Assembly (NCBI RefSeq): GCF_036634195.1
Contig: NZ_JAZIFY010000001.1
Span: 3,544,501-3,608,500 of the forward strand
Reading direction: 5' to 3'
Origin: Streptomyces sp. P9-A4
Lineage (GTDB): Bacteria > Actinomycetota > Actinomycetes > Streptomycetales > Streptomycetaceae
DNA: 64,000 nt
Shown here: positions 13,937 to 23,681 of the stretch, piece by piece
Layout of the letters: the number at the start of each line of letters is the position of its first letter
Numbering within the stretch: position 1 is the first letter of the stretch
Position numbers and translations under genes: made by a program
The notes under the pieces: generated by a model
The model's input: only the letters and a program-made list of their open reading frames with translations
Told to the model about the DNA's origin: nothing
The model's database searches: none

Positions 13937-16900
13937 CTAGTCCTCGTCGGAGGAGCCTTCGAGGTCGCCCTCGGTCTCCAGGAACACCTGGCGCAGGGCG
14001 GCCAGGGTCTCCGGGTCCGGCTTCTCCCACATTCCGCGCGACTCGGCTTCGAGGAGGCGCTCCGCGATGCCGTGCAGGGCCCAGGGGTTGGCCTCCTTCA
14101 GGAAGGCCTGGTTCTCCGGGTCGAGGACGTACTCCTGCGTCAGCTTGTCGTACATCCAGTCGGCCACGACACCCGTCGTGGCGTCGTACCCGAAGAGGTA
14201 GTCGACGGTCGCCGCCAGCTCGAACGCGCCCTTGTAGCCGTGGCGGCGCATCGCCTCGATCCAGCGCGGGTTGACCACGCGGGCGCGGAAGACCCGGGAG
14301 GTCTCCTCGACGAGCGTGCGGGTACGGACGGTCTCGGGGCGGGTCGAGTCGCCGATGTACGCCTCGGGGGCCGTGCCCCTGAGCGCGCGGACGGTCGCGA
14401 CCATGCCGCCGTGGTACTGGAAGTAGTCGTCTGAGTCGGCGATGTCGTGCTCGCGGGTGTCCGTGTTCTTCGCGGCGACCGCGATCCGCTTGTACGCGGT
14501 CTCCATCTCGGCGCGCGCCGGGCGGCCTTCGAGCCCGCGCCCGTACGCGTAACCGCCCCAGACCGTGTACACCTCGGCGAGGTCCGCGTCCGTGCGCCAG
14601 TCGCGCGAGTCGATCAGCTGGAGGATGCCCGCGCCGTACGTCCCCGGCCGCGAGCCGAAGATGCGGGTCGTGGCGCGCCGTTCGTCGCCGTGCTCCGCGA
14701 GGTCGGCCTGCGCGTGCGCCCGGACGTGGTTCTCCTCGGCCGACTCGCCCTCCAGGCCGGCGACCAGCCGGACGGCGTCGTCGAGAAGCCCGATGACGTG
14801 CGGGAACGCGTCCCGGAAGAAGCCCGAGATGCGCAGTGTGACATCGACGCGCGGGCGGCCCAGCTCGGCGAGCGGGATCGGCTCAAGGCCGTTGACGCGG
14901 CGTGAGGCCTCGTCCCACAGCGGGCGGACGCCGAGCAGGGCGAGCGCCTCGGCCACGTCGTCGCCGGCGGTGCGCATCGCGCTCGTACCCCACAGGGAGA
15001 GCCCGACGGAGGTCGGCCACTCGCCGTTGTCGGTGCGGTAGCGCTCCAGGAGCGAGTCCGCGAGCGCCTGCCCGGTCTCCCAGGCGAGCCGGGAGGGCAC
15101 GGCCTTCGGGTCGACCGAGTAGAAGTTCCGGCCGGTCGGCAGGACGTTGACCAGGCCGCGCAGCGGCGAGCCCGAGGGGCCGGCCGGGACGAAGCCGCCG
15201 TTCAACGCGTGGACGGCGTGGGTGAGTTCGTCGGTGGTGCCGGCCAGACGCGGCACGACCTGCTCGCAGGCGAACCGCAGCACGGCGTGCACCTCGGAGC
15301 CGTACGCGGCGGCCACGGCCGGGATCGCGTCCACGGACCAGTCCGCCGCCTCCATGCCCTCGACCAGCTCGCGCGCCTTGGCCTCCGCCTCGTCGGCGGT
15401 GGTGCGGGTCGCGGCCGACTCGTCCAGGCCGAGCGCCTCGCGCAGACCCGGCAGCGCCTGCGTGCCGCCCCAGATCTGGCGGGCGCGCAGGATGGAGAGG
15501 ACCAGGTTGACCCGGGCCTCGCCCTCCGGGGCGCCGCCGAGGACATGCAGACCGTCGCGGATCTGGGCGTCCTTGACCTCGCACAGCCAGCCGTCGACGT
15601 GCAGCAGGAAGTCGTCGAAGCCGTCGTCCTCCGGGCGCTCCTGGAGGCCCAGGTCGTGGTCGAGCTTGGCGGCCTGGATCAGCGTCCAGATCTGGGCGCG
15701 GATCGCGGGCAGCTTCGCCGGGTCCATGGAGGAGATCTGCGCGTACTCGTCGAGCAGCTGCTCCAGGCGCGCGATGTCGCCGTACGAGTCGGCGCGGGCC
15801 ATCGGCGGCACCAGGTGGTCGACGAGGGTGGCGTGGACGCGGCGCTTGGCCTGGGTGCCCTCGCCCGGGTCGTTGACCAGGAAGGGGTAGATCAGCGGGA
15901 TGTCGCCGAGGGCGGCGTCGGGGCCGCAGGCGGCGGACAGACCGGCGTTCTTGCCGGGCAGCCACTCCAGGTTGCCGTGCTTGCCGAGGTGGACCATGGC
16001 GTCGGCGCCGAAGCCTCCGTCCTCGGCGCGGGCGGCGATCCAGCGGTAGGCGGCCAGGTAGTGGTGGGACGGCGGGAGATCGGGGTCGTGGTAGATCGCG
16101 ATCGGGTTCTCGCCGAAGCCGCGCGGCGGCTGGATGAGGATCAGGAGGTTCCCGCGCCGCAGGGCCGCGAGGACGATGTCGCCCTCCGGATTGCGGGAGC
16201 GGTCGAGGAACATCTCGCCGGGCGCCGGGCCCCAGTGCTCCTCGACGTGGGTGCGCAGCTCCTCGGGGAGCGTCGCGTACCAGCGCTTGTAGTCGGCGGC
16301 CGGGATGCGGACCGGGTTCTTCGCGAGCTGCTCCTCGGTCAGCCAGTCCTGGTCGTGGCCGCCGGCCTCGATGAGGGCGTAGATCAGCTCGTCGCCGTCG
16401 CCGGAGAGCAGGCCGGGGAGGTCGGCCTCGGGCCCGAAGTCGTACCCCTCGGCGATCAGCCGGCGCAGCAGGGAGACGGCGGAGGCGGGGGTGTCCAGGC
16501 CGACGGCGTTGCCGATGCGGGAGTGCTTCGTCGGGTACGCGGAGAGGACGAGCGCCAGCCGCTTCCCGGCGTTCGGGATGTGGCGGAGGCGGGCGTGCCG
16601 GACGGCGATCCCGGCGACGCGGGCGGCGCGCTCGGCGTCGGCGACGTACGCGGGCAGGCCGTCCTCGTCGATCTCCTTGAAGGAGAACGGGACGGTGATG
16701 AGCCGGCCGTCGAACTCGGGCACGGCGACCTGGCTGGCGGCGTCCAGCGGGGAGAGGCCCTCGTCGTTCTCCTCCCAGGCGGCGCGCGAGCCGGTCAGGC
16801 AGAGCGCCTGGAGGATCGGCACGTCGAGCGCGGCGAGCGCGCCCGCGTCCCAGGCCTCCTCGTCGCCGCCGGCCTGCGCCTCGGCGGGCTTCGTACCGCC

Positions 16901-17563
16901 CGCCGCGAGAACGGTGGTGACGATGGCGTCGGCGGTGCGGAGGCGGTCGAGCAGCTCCGGCTCGGGGGCGCGCAGGGAGGCCACGTACAGCGGGAGGGCC
17001 TGGGCTCCGGCGTCCTCGACGGCCTCGCAGAGGGCGCCGACGAAGGCGGTGTTCCCGCTCATGTGGTGGGCGCGGTAGTAGAGCACGGCGATCGTCGGAC
17101 CGTCGGTCGTCCGGGGCGTGCGCTCCAGGGGGCCCCAGGTGGGGGCGGCGGCCGGGGCCTCGAAGCCGTGACCGGTGAGGAGCACCGTGTCGGACAGGAA
17201 GCGGGCGAGCTGCTCCAGGTTCGCGGGGCCGCCGTGCGCCAGGTAGGCGTGGGCCTCGGTGGCGACGCCGACGGGGACGGTGGACGCCTCCATCAGCTGG
17301 GCGTCGGGGGCCTGTTCGCCGCTGAGGACGACCATCGGCTTCCCGGCCGCGCGGACCGCGTCGAGGCCGTCCTCCCAGGAGCGGAGCCCGCCGAGGAGCC
17401 GTACGACGACCAGGTCGGCGCCGTCGAGCAGGGCCGGAAGGTCGGCGAGCGGCAGCCGGGAGGGGTTGGCGAAGCGGTACTCGACCGGACCGCCGCCGGA
17501 GCCGGCGGTCGCCGCGCGGGCGCTGAGCAGATCGGTGTCGGAGTGCGACAGCAGCAGAAGCAT
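13937..17563 (-). CDS. cobN: Cobaltochelatase subunit CobN
   Basis: The 1208-aa large subunit of the ATP-dependent aerobic cobaltochelatase, which inserts cobalt into hydrogenobyrinic acid a,c-diamide with CobS and CobT-type partners (not in this window). Length and sequence match the CobN/BchH family. Hallmarks include YYRAHHMSGNTAF, PFSFKEIDEDGLPAY, the HLGKHGNLEWLPGKN active-site block and FRDAFPHVIGLLDDAVRLV near the C-terminus. The ATG at 17563 is preceded by GAGGAAGG. A cobalamin riboswitch lies immediately upstream, so expression falls when B12 is plentiful. It is transcribed away from cobG-cobH-cobIJ. Confidence 0.97.
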   Translation of the reverse strand: MLLLLSHSDTDLLSARAATAGSGGGPVEYRFANPSRLPLADLPALLDGADLVVVRLLGGLRSWEDGLDAVRAAGKPMVVLSGEQAPDAQLMEASTVPVGVATEAHAYLAHGGPANLEQLARFLSDTVLLTGHGFEAPAAAPTWGPLERTPRTTDGPTIAVLYYRAHHMSGNTAFVGALCEAVEDAGAQALPLYVASLRAPEPELLDRLRTADAIVTTVLAAGGTKPAEAQAGGDEEAWDAGALAALDVPILQALCLTGSRAAWEENDEGLSPLDAASQVAVPEFDGRLITVPFSFKEIDEDGLPAYVADAERAARVAGIAVRHARLRHIPNAGKRLALVLSAYPTKHSRIGNAVGLDTPASAVSLLRRLIAEGYDFGPEADLPGLLSGDGDELIYALIEAGGHDQDWLTEEQLAKNPVRIPAADYKRWYATLPEELRTHVEEHWGPAPGEMFLDRSRNPEGDIVLAALRRGNLLILIQPPRGFGENPIAIYHDPDLPPSHHYLAAYRWIAARAEDGGFGADAMVHLGKHGNLEWLPGKNAGLSAACGPDAALGDIPLIYPFLVNDPGEGTQAKRRVHATLVDHLVPPMARADSYGDIARLEQLLDEYAQISSMDPAKLPAIRAQIWTLIQAAKLDHDLGLQERPEDDGFDDFLLHVDGWLCEVKDAQIRDGLHVLGGAPEGEARVNLVLSILRARQIWGGTQALPGLREALGLDESAATRTTADEAEAKARELVEGMEAADWSVDAIPAVAAAYGSEVHAVLRFACEQVVPRLAGTTDELTHAVHALNGGFVPAGPSGSPLRGLVNVLPTGRNFYSVDPKAVPSRLAWETGQALADSLLERYRTDNGEWPTSVGLSLWGTSAMRTAGDDVAEALALLGVRPLWDEASRRVNGLEPIPLAELGRPRVDVTLRISGFFRDAFPHVIGLLDDAVRLVAGLEGESAEENHVRAHAQADLAEHGDERRATTRIFGSRPGTYGAGILQLIDSRDWRTDADLAEVYTVWGGYAYGRGLEGRPARAEMETAYKRIAVAAKNTDTREHDIADSDDYFQYHGGMVATVRALRGTAPEAYIGDSTRPETVRTRTLVEETSRVFRARVVNPRWIEAMRRHGYKGAFELAATVDYLFGYDATTGVVADWMYDKLTQEYVLDPENQAFLKEANPWALHGIAERLLEAESRGMWEKPDPETLAALRQVFLETEGDLEGSSDED

Positions 17564-17599
17564 GGCGAGCGCAGGCCTTCCTCGGGGTTGTCCGCGCCC

Positions 17600-17740
17600 C
17601 GGGTGGTCGTATGGACGGCGGGAGTTCCTGACTCACCCGCACCATCGCTGGTACGGGCTCACAGTGGCGGGACCGCGCCGGATTCTCACCGGGCTTCCTC
17701 CCCGGGGTCCTGGGACCCCATGCCGATCTGCATCCTAGAT
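17600..17740 (-). promoter_or_regulatory. Cobalamin (B12) riboswitch upstream of cobN
   Basis: Read on the minus strand, the leader contains the diagnostic core GGAAGCCCGGTGAGAATCCG followed by GCGCGGTCCCGCCACTGTGA, then the B12-box-like GAGTCAGGAACTC at about 17618-17635, and cobN starts 55 nt later. This is the conserved adenosylcobalamin-binding fold. It probably controls translation or transcription of cobN in cis. cobG, on the other strand, reads from the far side of the same gap and is not preceded by such an element. Confidence 0.93.
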
Positions 17741-17827
17741 CGTGCGGTCTCCGCGCCGGAGGGAGCCGGGGAGTCGGCCGGATCACACTCGGTGGCCGCC
17801 CGGTTCCCCGTGGGTATGCTCGCCGCC

Positions 17828-19051
17828 ATGCCGCCCACCCCGCCCCCGCCGCCCGAACCGGGCGAAGCTCGCATACGGGACCGTGGCGACGCCTGCCCCG
17901 GAGCGCTGCGCCTGCATCCCGCCGACGACGGCCGGCTCGCCCGACTGCGCCTGCCCGGCGGGCGCTTGACCGTGCGTCAGGTCGAGGTGCTCGCCCTTGT
18001 CGCCGAGACCCTCGGTGACGGGCGGATCAGCATCACCTCGCGGGGCAACGCGGAGCTGCGCGGTCTCGGCGACGGCTGCGGGGCGGAGCTCGCGGGGCTT
18101 CTCGCCGGGGCGGGGCTGCTGCCCTCCCCCACCCATGAACGCGTCCGCAACATCGTGGCCTCCCCGGCCTCCGGACTCGACGGACTCGGGTACGCGGACG
18201 TGCAGTTGTGGGCGCGCGCCCTGGACACCGCCCTGTGTGCCGAACCCCGGGCCGCGTCCCTTTCGGGACGGTTCCTGTTCCTCCTCGACGACGGGCGCGG
18301 GGACGTCGCCGGGCTCGGCGGCGATGTGAGCTTGGTCGCAGGAGAGGGCGGGACCGTCCTGCTGTGGCTCGGCGCGCGGGTCTTCCGGCTCGCCGCCGAC
18401 GACGCCGTCCGCGCCGCCCTCACCGCCGCCCTCGCCTTCCTCGACGCCGCCGAGACCGCCGGGAACGGGGCCTGGCGGCCCCGCGAACTGCCCGAAGGGC
18501 ACGTACCCGACTGGGCAGGAGCCCTCGCACGGGCCGGGATCCCGGCGGAGCCCGTACCCGTACCGCCGCTTCCCGCGTCCCCGCCCCCCGCACCCGGGCC
18601 GCTCGGCGAGCACGCCCTGCACGTCCTCGCCCCGCTCGGCCGGCTGACCGCCGCCCAGCTGCGGGCCCTGCCGCCCGCCGGCGAGATCCGGCTCACGCCC
18701 TGGCGCGGGGCGGTCGTCACCACCGACCCCGCGAGACTCCCCGAGCTGGAGTCGTACGGCCTGATCACCCGCCCCGACGCCCCCGGCGCCGGGGTCACCG
18801 CCTGCACCGGACGCCCCGGGTGCGCCAAGTCCCTCGCCGACGTCCGGGCGGACGCCCTCGCCGCGCCCCCCGGGCCGCTGCCCGTGCACTTCTCCGGGTG
18901 CGCGCGCCGCTGCGGGCACCCGTACGGCGCCTGGACCGGTGTCCTCGCCACCGGCGACGACACCTATCTAGTGGACGGCGCCCCCACCCCCCGTACCTCC
19001 CTGCCCGCGGCAGTCGCGGCGGCCCGCGCCCTGCCGACCCACACGAGATGA
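17828..19051 (+). CDS. cobG: Precorrin-3B synthase CobG
   Basis: A 407-aa member of the nitrite/sulfite-reductase-like family. CobG uses oxygen to contract precorrin-3A to precorrin-3B in the aerobic B12 route. Two ferredoxin-like halves are separated by a variable Pro-rich stretch (about 235-260). The iron-sulfur ligands are visible in CTGRPGC and [13 protein letters not shown] 17828 was chosen; an in-frame ATG at 17816 is equally possible, and neither has a clear ribosome binding site, so translation may be leaderless. It overlaps cobH by ATGA, starting the cobG-cobH-cobIJ operon. Confidence 0.93.
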   Translation: MPPTPPPPPEPGEARIRDRGDACPGALRLHPADDGRLARLRLPGGRLTVRQVEVLALVAETLGDGRISITSRGNAELRGLGDGCGAELAGLLAGAGLLPSPTHERVRNIVASPASGLDGLGYADVQLWARALDTALCAEPRAASLSGRFLFLLDDGRGDVAGLGGDVSLVAGEGGTVLLWLGARVFRLAADDAVRAALTAALAFLDAAETAGNGAWRPRELPEGHVPDWAGALARAGIPAEPVPVPPLPASPPPAPGPLGEHALHVLAPLGRLTAAQLRALPPAGEIRLTPWRGAVVTTDPARLPELESYGLITRPDAPGAGVTACTGRPGCAKSLADVRADALAAPPGPLPVHFSGCARRCGHPYGAWTGVLATGDDTYLVDGAPTPRTSLPAAVAAARALPTHTR

Positions 19052-19701
19052 GCGAGAGCACCAGGATGTTCGACTACGAGAAGGACGGGGCGGAGATCTA
19101 CCGCCGGTCCTTTGCCACCATCCGCGCCGAGGCGGATCTGGCGGGCCTGCCCGCCGACATCGCCCAGGTGGCGGTCCGGATGATCCACGCCTGCGGCATG
19201 ACCGACCTCGTGCAGGACATCGCGTACTCCCCCGGGGTCGTCGCGGACGCCCGCGCCGCCCTGCGCGCCGGTGCGCCGATCCTCTGCGACGCGCAGATGG
19301 TCGCGAGCGGCGTCACCCGCAAGCGGCTGCCCGCCGACAACGAGGTGATCTGCGCGCTGTCGGACCCGGCCGTGCCGGGCCTCGCCGCCGAACTCGGCAC
19401 CACCCGCTCCGCCGCCGCCCTCGAACTCTGGCGGGACCGCCTCGAAGGCTCCGTCGTCGCCATCGGCAACGCCCCCACCGCCCTCTTCCACCTCCTGGAG
19501 ATGGTCGCGAAGGGCGGGCCCCGCCCGGCGGCCGTCCTCGGCATACCGGTCGGCTTCATCGGCGCCGCCGAGTCCAAGGACGCGCTGGCCGCCCAGGACC
19601 TCGGCCTCGAATACCTCGTCGTACGGGGCCGGCGCGGCGGCAGCGCGATGACCGCCGCCGCGATCAACGCGATCGCTCACGAAGCGGAGATCCAGGCATG
19701 A
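19048..19701 (+). CDS. cobH: Precorrin-8X methylmutase CobH
   Basis: 217 aa. It moves the C11 methyl group to C12, converting precorrin-8X to hydrogenobyrinic acid. The active-site His lies in RMIHACGM (residue 47), and [10 protein letters not shown] and GNAPTALF are further family blocks. The start overlaps the cobG stop by 4 bp (ATGA), and its own stop overlaps the cobIJ start in the same way, so translational coupling is expected across the operon. Length is normal for the family. Confidence 0.96.
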   Translation: MSESTRMFDYEKDGAEIYRRSFATIRAEADLAGLPADIAQVAVRMIHACGMTDLVQDIAYSPGVVADARAALRAGAPILCDAQMVASGVTRKRLPADNEVICALSDPAVPGLAAELGTTRSAAALELWRDRLEGSVVAIGNAPTALFHLLEMVAKGGPRPAAVLGIPVGFIGAAESKDALAAQDLGLEYLVVRGRRGGSAMTAAAINAIAHEAEIQA

Positions 19702-21248
19702 GCGGGGCCGAGGGCATGACCGGGACCGAGGGCATGAGCGCGAAGGGCGACGGGGGCACGACCGTGACCGGCAAGCTGTACGGCGTCGGGCTCGGGCCCG
19801 GCGATCCGGACCTGATGACCGTGGCCGCCGTGAAGGCCATCGCCGCCGCCGACGTCGTCGCCTACCACTCGGCCCGCCACGGCCGTTCCATCGCCCGCTC
19901 GATCGCCGCCGGACACCTCCGCGAGGACCACATCGAGGAGCGGCTGATGTACCCGCTCACGGTGGAGACCACCGACCACCCCGGCGGCTACCGGGGCGCC
20001 CTCGACGACTTCTACGAGGAGGCCGCGGCCCGCCTCGCCGCCCACCTCGACGCGGGCCGCACGGTCGCCGTCCTCGCCGAGGGCGACCCGCTGTTCTACG
20101 GCTCGTACCAGCACATGCACAAGCGGCTCGCCGACCGCTACGACACCACCGTCATCCCCGGTGTGACCTCGGTCAGCGCCGCCGCCGCCCGGCTCGGCGA
20201 GCCGCTGTGCGAGGCCGAGGAAGTCCTCACGATCATCCCCGGCACCCTGCCCGAGGACGAGCTGACGGCCCGTCTCGCGGGCACCGACTCGGCGGTCGTG
20301 ATGAAGCTCGGCCGCACCTTCCCCACCGTGCGGCGGGCCCTCGAACGGGCCGGCCGGCTCGACGACGCCCGCTATGTGGAGCGCGCCTTCATGGCGGGCG
20401 AGCGCACCGGCGGACTCGCCGCCGTCGACCCCGAGTCCGTCCCCTACTTCTCGGTGGCCGTCCTGCCCTCCCGGATCGACGCCACGCCTCCCGTGCGGGA
20501 CCGGGGCGAGGTCGTCGTCGTCGGCACCGGACCGGCCGGGGCACCCTGGCTCACCCCCGAGTCGCGCGGCGCGCTCGTCAACGCCGACGTGCTCGTCGGC
20601 TACACCACCTATCTGGACCGGGTGCCGGTGCTGCGCCCCGGGCAGATCCGGCACGGCTCCGACAACAAGGTCGAGTCCGAGCGCGCGGAGTTCGCCCTCG
20701 ACCTGGCCCGCCGCGGCCGGAAGGTCGCGGTCGTCTCCGGCGGCGACCCGGGTGTCTTCGCGATGGCCACGGCCGTCCTGGAGGTCGCCTGCGAGCCGGA
20801 GTACGCGGACGTTCCCGTACGGGTCCTCCCGGGGGTGACCGCCGCCAACGCCGCAGCCGCAGCGGCGGGCGCCCCGCTCGGCCACGACTACGCCACGATC
20901 TCCCTCTCCGACCGGCTCAAGCCCTGGGACGTCATCGAGGCCCGGCTGCGCGCCGCCGCCGGCGCCGATCTGGTCCTCGCCCTCTACAACCCGGGCTCCA
21001 AGTCCCGTACGCACCAGGTGGCCGCCGCCCGCGACCTCCTCCTGGAACTGCGTCCCCCGCAGACCCCGGTGGTCGTCGCCCGGGACGTCGGCGGCCCCGA
21101 GCAGTCCGTAAGGGTGGTCACCCTGAAGACCCTGGAGCCGTCCGAGGTCGACATGCGCACCCTGCTGCTCGTCGGCTCCTCGCAGACGCGCGCGGTGGAA
21201 CGGGCGGACGGCCGCACGATCACCTGGACGCCGCGCCGGTACGGGTGA
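19698..21248 (+). CDS. cobIJ: CobI-CobJ fusion: precorrin-2 C20- and precorrin-3B C17-methyltransferase
   Basis: A 516-aa bifunctional protein. The N-terminal half (about 25-265) is the precorrin-2 C20-methyltransferase with SAM loop [14 protein letters not shown] and [11 protein letters not shown]. The C-terminal half (about 272-512) is the precorrin-3B C17-methyltransferase with [28 protein letters not shown] and [10 protein letters not shown]. The two act on either side of the CobG step, so the fusion lets one protein serve consecutive stages. Such fusions are common in actinomycetes. The first 24 residues are extra and partly repetitive (AEGM/TEGM), and an internal start cannot be excluded. 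ATGA coupling to cobH. Confidence 0.96.
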   Translation: MSGAEGMTGTEGMSAKGDGGTTVTGKLYGVGLGPGDPDLMTVAAVKAIAAADVVAYHSARHGRSIARSIAAGHLREDHIEERLMYPLTVETTDHPGGYRGALDDFYEEAAARLAAHLDAGRTVAVLAEGDPLFYGSYQHMHKRLADRYDTTVIPGVTSVSAAAARLGEPLCEAEEVLTIIPGTLPEDELTARLAGTDSAVVMKLGRTFPTVRRALERAGRLDDARYVERAFMAGERTGGLAAVDPESVPYFSVAVLPSRIDATPPVRDRGEVVVVGTGPAGAPWLTPESRGALVNADVLVGYTTYLDRVPVLRPGQIRHGSDNKVESERAEFALDLARRGRKVAVVSGGDPGVFAMATAVLEVACEPEYADVPVRVLPGVTAANAAAAAAGAPLGHDYATISLSDRLKPWDVIEARLRAAAGADLVLALYNPGSKSRTHQVAAARDLLLELRPPQTPVVVARDVGGPEQSVRVVTLKTLEPSEVDMRTLLLVGSSQTRAVERADGRTITWTPRRYG

Positions 21249-21299
21249 CCCGGCCCCGAAGCACCGGCTACGGGTGACCCGGGCGGAACCCGCAGGTCC

Positions 21300-22874
21300 C
21301 TAGGAGGCGGTGCGGGTGAAGGTGCCCAGGCCCTCCTGGTCCAGGTACTCCACGCGGACCGTCTTCCCGTCCGGGGAGAACGTGACGCCGGTCGGGCCGA
21401 CGGCGTTCTCCCCGCGCGTGGGGAAGCTGAACGTGTCGCCGTCGTAGTGCGTCAGCCGGTACGACTGGCGCTCCGTCTCCGGCCCCAGGCGGAGCACCAG
21501 GCCGCCGTCCTCGCCCTTGGCCACCGCCAGCCGGCCGTAGTAGGCGCTGGTGTACGTGCCCGTGTAGGCGCCGTCGGCCTTCGCGGGCCTGGCGTGGGCG
21601 GGCGCCTTCGCGTAGTCCGTGGGCGAGACGCCGGCGTCGGCCTCCTGCTCGTAGAGCCCGTTGACGAGCGGCAGCCAGTCCCTGCTGGGCTTCCCCTCCT
21701 GCGCGGTGTCGAAGAAGTCGAGGGCGACGGTGTCCGCGACACCGGCCGGGGCGCCGTTGGTGAGGACGACGATGCCGAGCCGCTCGCCCGGCAGCATCGT
21801 GACGTTGGTGTGCGCGCCCTGCGCGAACGCGCCGGTGTGCGAGAGGCGCAGCCGGCCCTGGTCGTCGTACGAGACGTTCCAGCCGAGGCCGTAGAAGCCG
21901 GTCCGGGCGGCCGGTGCGTGCGCCGGGCTGGCGACGGCCTCGGGGTGGTGGGTGAGGTCGAGGGCGTCCTCGGCGACGATCCGGCGGCCGTCGAGGCTGC
22001 CGTTGGCGAGCTGGAGCCGCAGCCAGGTCGCCATGTCACGGGCCGAGGAGCTGACACCGCCGGCGGGGGACTGGGCGTCGGGGTCGCGTACGTACAGCGC
22101 CTTCCAGGTCCCGTCGGCCTCCTTGACGTGGCCGTGGGCGCGGTCGGGGTTGGAGACGAAGTCCTCGAAGCGGGAGCTGGTGTGGTTCATGCCGGCCGGC
22201 TTGTAGAGGGTGTCCTCGGCGAGCTTCGCCCAGGGGACGCCCTTCTCGGCGGCGACGGACTCGGCCGCCGCCGTCAGGCCGAAGTTGGTGTAGGCGTAGC
22301 TCGCGCGGAACGGCGCCAGGGGCTCGTACCGCAGGTGGGACAGGATGTAGTCCTGGTCGTAGCCGAGGTCCTCCAGGAGGTCGCCCGCGTGGTCGGGCAG
22401 GCCGCTGCGGTGCGAGAACAGGTCGGCGACCGTCACATGGGACGTCACCCACGGGTCCTTGAGCCGGAATTCGGGCAGTGCGGGGTTGACCGGCTTCTGC
22501 CAGCCGTCCACGCCGACCGCTCCGGAGACGACGGTGGAGGCGATCGGCTTGGACACGGAGGCCAGTTGGAAGACGGTGTCGGCGTCGATCCGGGCGGACT
22601 TGCCGACCTCGCGCACCCCGTAGCCCTTGAGGTGGACGACCTTGTCGCGGTAGACGACGGCGACGGAGACCCCGGGGACGCCGGTCCGCTTCATCAGCTC
22701 CGCGACACTCCCGTCGAGCCGGCCGACGGCCCGGTCCACGTCGGCCCGGTCGAGGGACGGCGGGGGCTGTGCGGGAGGCGGCTCGGGTGGGGGCGTGGGC
22801 CCGGTCGCGGCGAGCGAGCCCATCCCCAGCACGGCCGCCGCCCCCGCGGTGACCAGCCATCGGACGGTAATCAC
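21300..22874 (-). CDS. Secreted serine hydrolase, class C beta-lactamase/PBP fold
   Basis: A 524-aa exported serine hydrolase. From GTG 22874 the N-terminus is an ideal Sec signal (ITVRWLVTAGAAAVLGMGSLA), followed by a Pro-rich linker. A longer reading from GTG 22931 adds 19 residues that spoil the signal. The catalytic motifs are present: S-V-S-K in FQLASVSKPI, Y-T-N in YAYTNFG and H-T-G in LSHTGAFAQG. A C-terminal beta domain of about 100 residues (DUF3471-like) follows. Likely an esterase, peptidase or DD-peptidase-like enzyme outside the cell; true beta-lactamase activity is doubtful. It lies downstream of cobK on the same strand but is unrelated to B12. Confidence 0.87.
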   Translation of the reverse strand: MITVRWLVTAGAAAVLGMGSLAATGPTPPPEPPPAQPPPSLDRADVDRAVGRLDGSVAELMKRTGVPGVSVAVVYRDKVVHLKGYGVREVGKSARIDADTVFQLASVSKPIASTVVSGAVGVDGWQKPVNPALPEFRLKDPWVTSHVTVADLFSHRSGLPDHAGDLLEDLGYDQDYILSHLRYEPLAPFRASYAYTNFGLTAAAESVAAEKGVPWAKLAEDTLYKPAGMNHTSSRFEDFVSNPDRAHGHVKEADGTWKALYVRDPDAQSPAGGVSSSARDMATWLRLQLANGSLDGRRIVAEDALDLTHHPEAVASPAHAPAARTGFYGLGWNVSYDDQGRLRLSHTGAFAQGAHTNVTMLPGERLGIVVLTNGAPAGVADTVALDFFDTAQEGKPSRDWLPLVNGLYEQEADAGVSPTDYAKAPAHARPAKADGAYTGTYTSAYYGRLAVAKGEDGGLVLRLGPETERQSYRLTHYDGDTFSFPTRGENAVGPTGVTFSPDGKTVRVEYLDQEGLGTFTRTAS

Positions 22875-22934
22875 GCTTCCATTGAAAGCCCGGGGAGGAC
22901 GGTTGTCGCGCGGGGGAGCGGGCGCGATCACGGC

Positions 22935-23669
22935 TTACGGCAGGCGCGACCGCACCCAGGCGGCGGCCTCCTCCGGGGTCGTCACCACCGGGACGCCGTC
23001 CGGGACCGGGGGGCGGCGGACCAGGACGACCGGGATGCGCGCCTCGCGGGCCGCCGTCAGTTTCGGGGCGGTCGCCGCGGCGCCGCTGTCCTTCGTCACC
23101 AGTACGTCGATCCGGTGCCCGGCCAGCAGCTCCCGCTCGCCGTCCAGGGTGAACGGGCCCCGGTCGAGCAGCACTTCGGCGCGGGCCGGCATCGGGGCCT
23201 CCGGGGCGTCCACCGAGCGGACCAGGAACCAGTGCGGGAGGGCCGCGAAGGCCGCCAGGCCCATCCGGCCCGTCGTCAGGAACACCCGCTCCCCCAGGCC
23301 GTCGAGCGCGTCCGCCGCCGCCGACAGGGACGGCACGGACAGCCAGCGGTCCCCGTCCGCCGGGACCCAGCCGGGACGGCGCAGCGCCAGCAGGGGAACA
23401 TGGGCGGTGGCGGCCGCCCCGGCCGCGTTGAAGCTGATCCGCTCGGCGAAGGGATGCGTGGCGTCGATGACCGCGTCCACCGCGTGCGCGCCGATCCACT
23501 CGGCGAGCCCCTCGGCCCCGCCGAACCCGCCGATCCGCACCTCGCCCTCGGGCAGCCGGGGGCTCGCCACCCGCCCCGCGAGGGAGCTGGTGACCCTGAC
23601 CCCGCCGCCGTGCAGCAGCCCGGCCAGGGCGCGGGCCTCGGTGGTCCCCCCGAGAATGAGTATGTGCAC
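22935..23669 (-). CDS. cobK: Precorrin-6A reductase CobK
   Basis: A 244-aa NADPH-dependent reductase that converts precorrin-6A to precorrin-6B (dihydro form). The N-terminal nucleotide loop is HILILGGTTEARALAGLL, ATHPFAERIS is the family signature, and VTKDSGAAATAPKL is the C-terminal block. Start GTG at 23669, only 12 bp from the divergent cbiD GTG at 23682, so the promoters of each must lie within the other gene or the gap must be leaderless on one side. Confidence 0.95.
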   Translation of the reverse strand: MHILILGGTTEARALAGLLHGGGVRVTSSLAGRVASPRLPEGEVRIGGFGGAEGLAEWIGAHAVDAVIDATHPFAERISFNAAGAAATAHVPLLALRRPGWVPADGDRWLSVPSLSAAADALDGLGERVFLTTGRMGLAAFAALPHWFLVRSVDAPEAPMPARAEVLLDRGPFTLDGERELLAGHRIDVLVTKDSGAAATAPKLTAAREARIPVVLVRRPPVPDGVPVVTTPEEAAAWVRSRLP

Positions 23670-23681
23670 AGGAGCCTCTTC

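Noticed and set aside
15209..17827. Long plus-strand extension upstream of cobG across cobN
   Set aside because: Antisense to cobN and across the riboswitch; recognisable CobG sequence begins only at about 17828.
21300..22874. Genuine class C beta-lactamase giving drug resistance
   Set aside because: The S-x-x-K, Y-x-N and H-x-G motifs fit, but the C-terminal DUF3471-like domain and chromosomal context point to a general serine hydrolase of unknown substrate.
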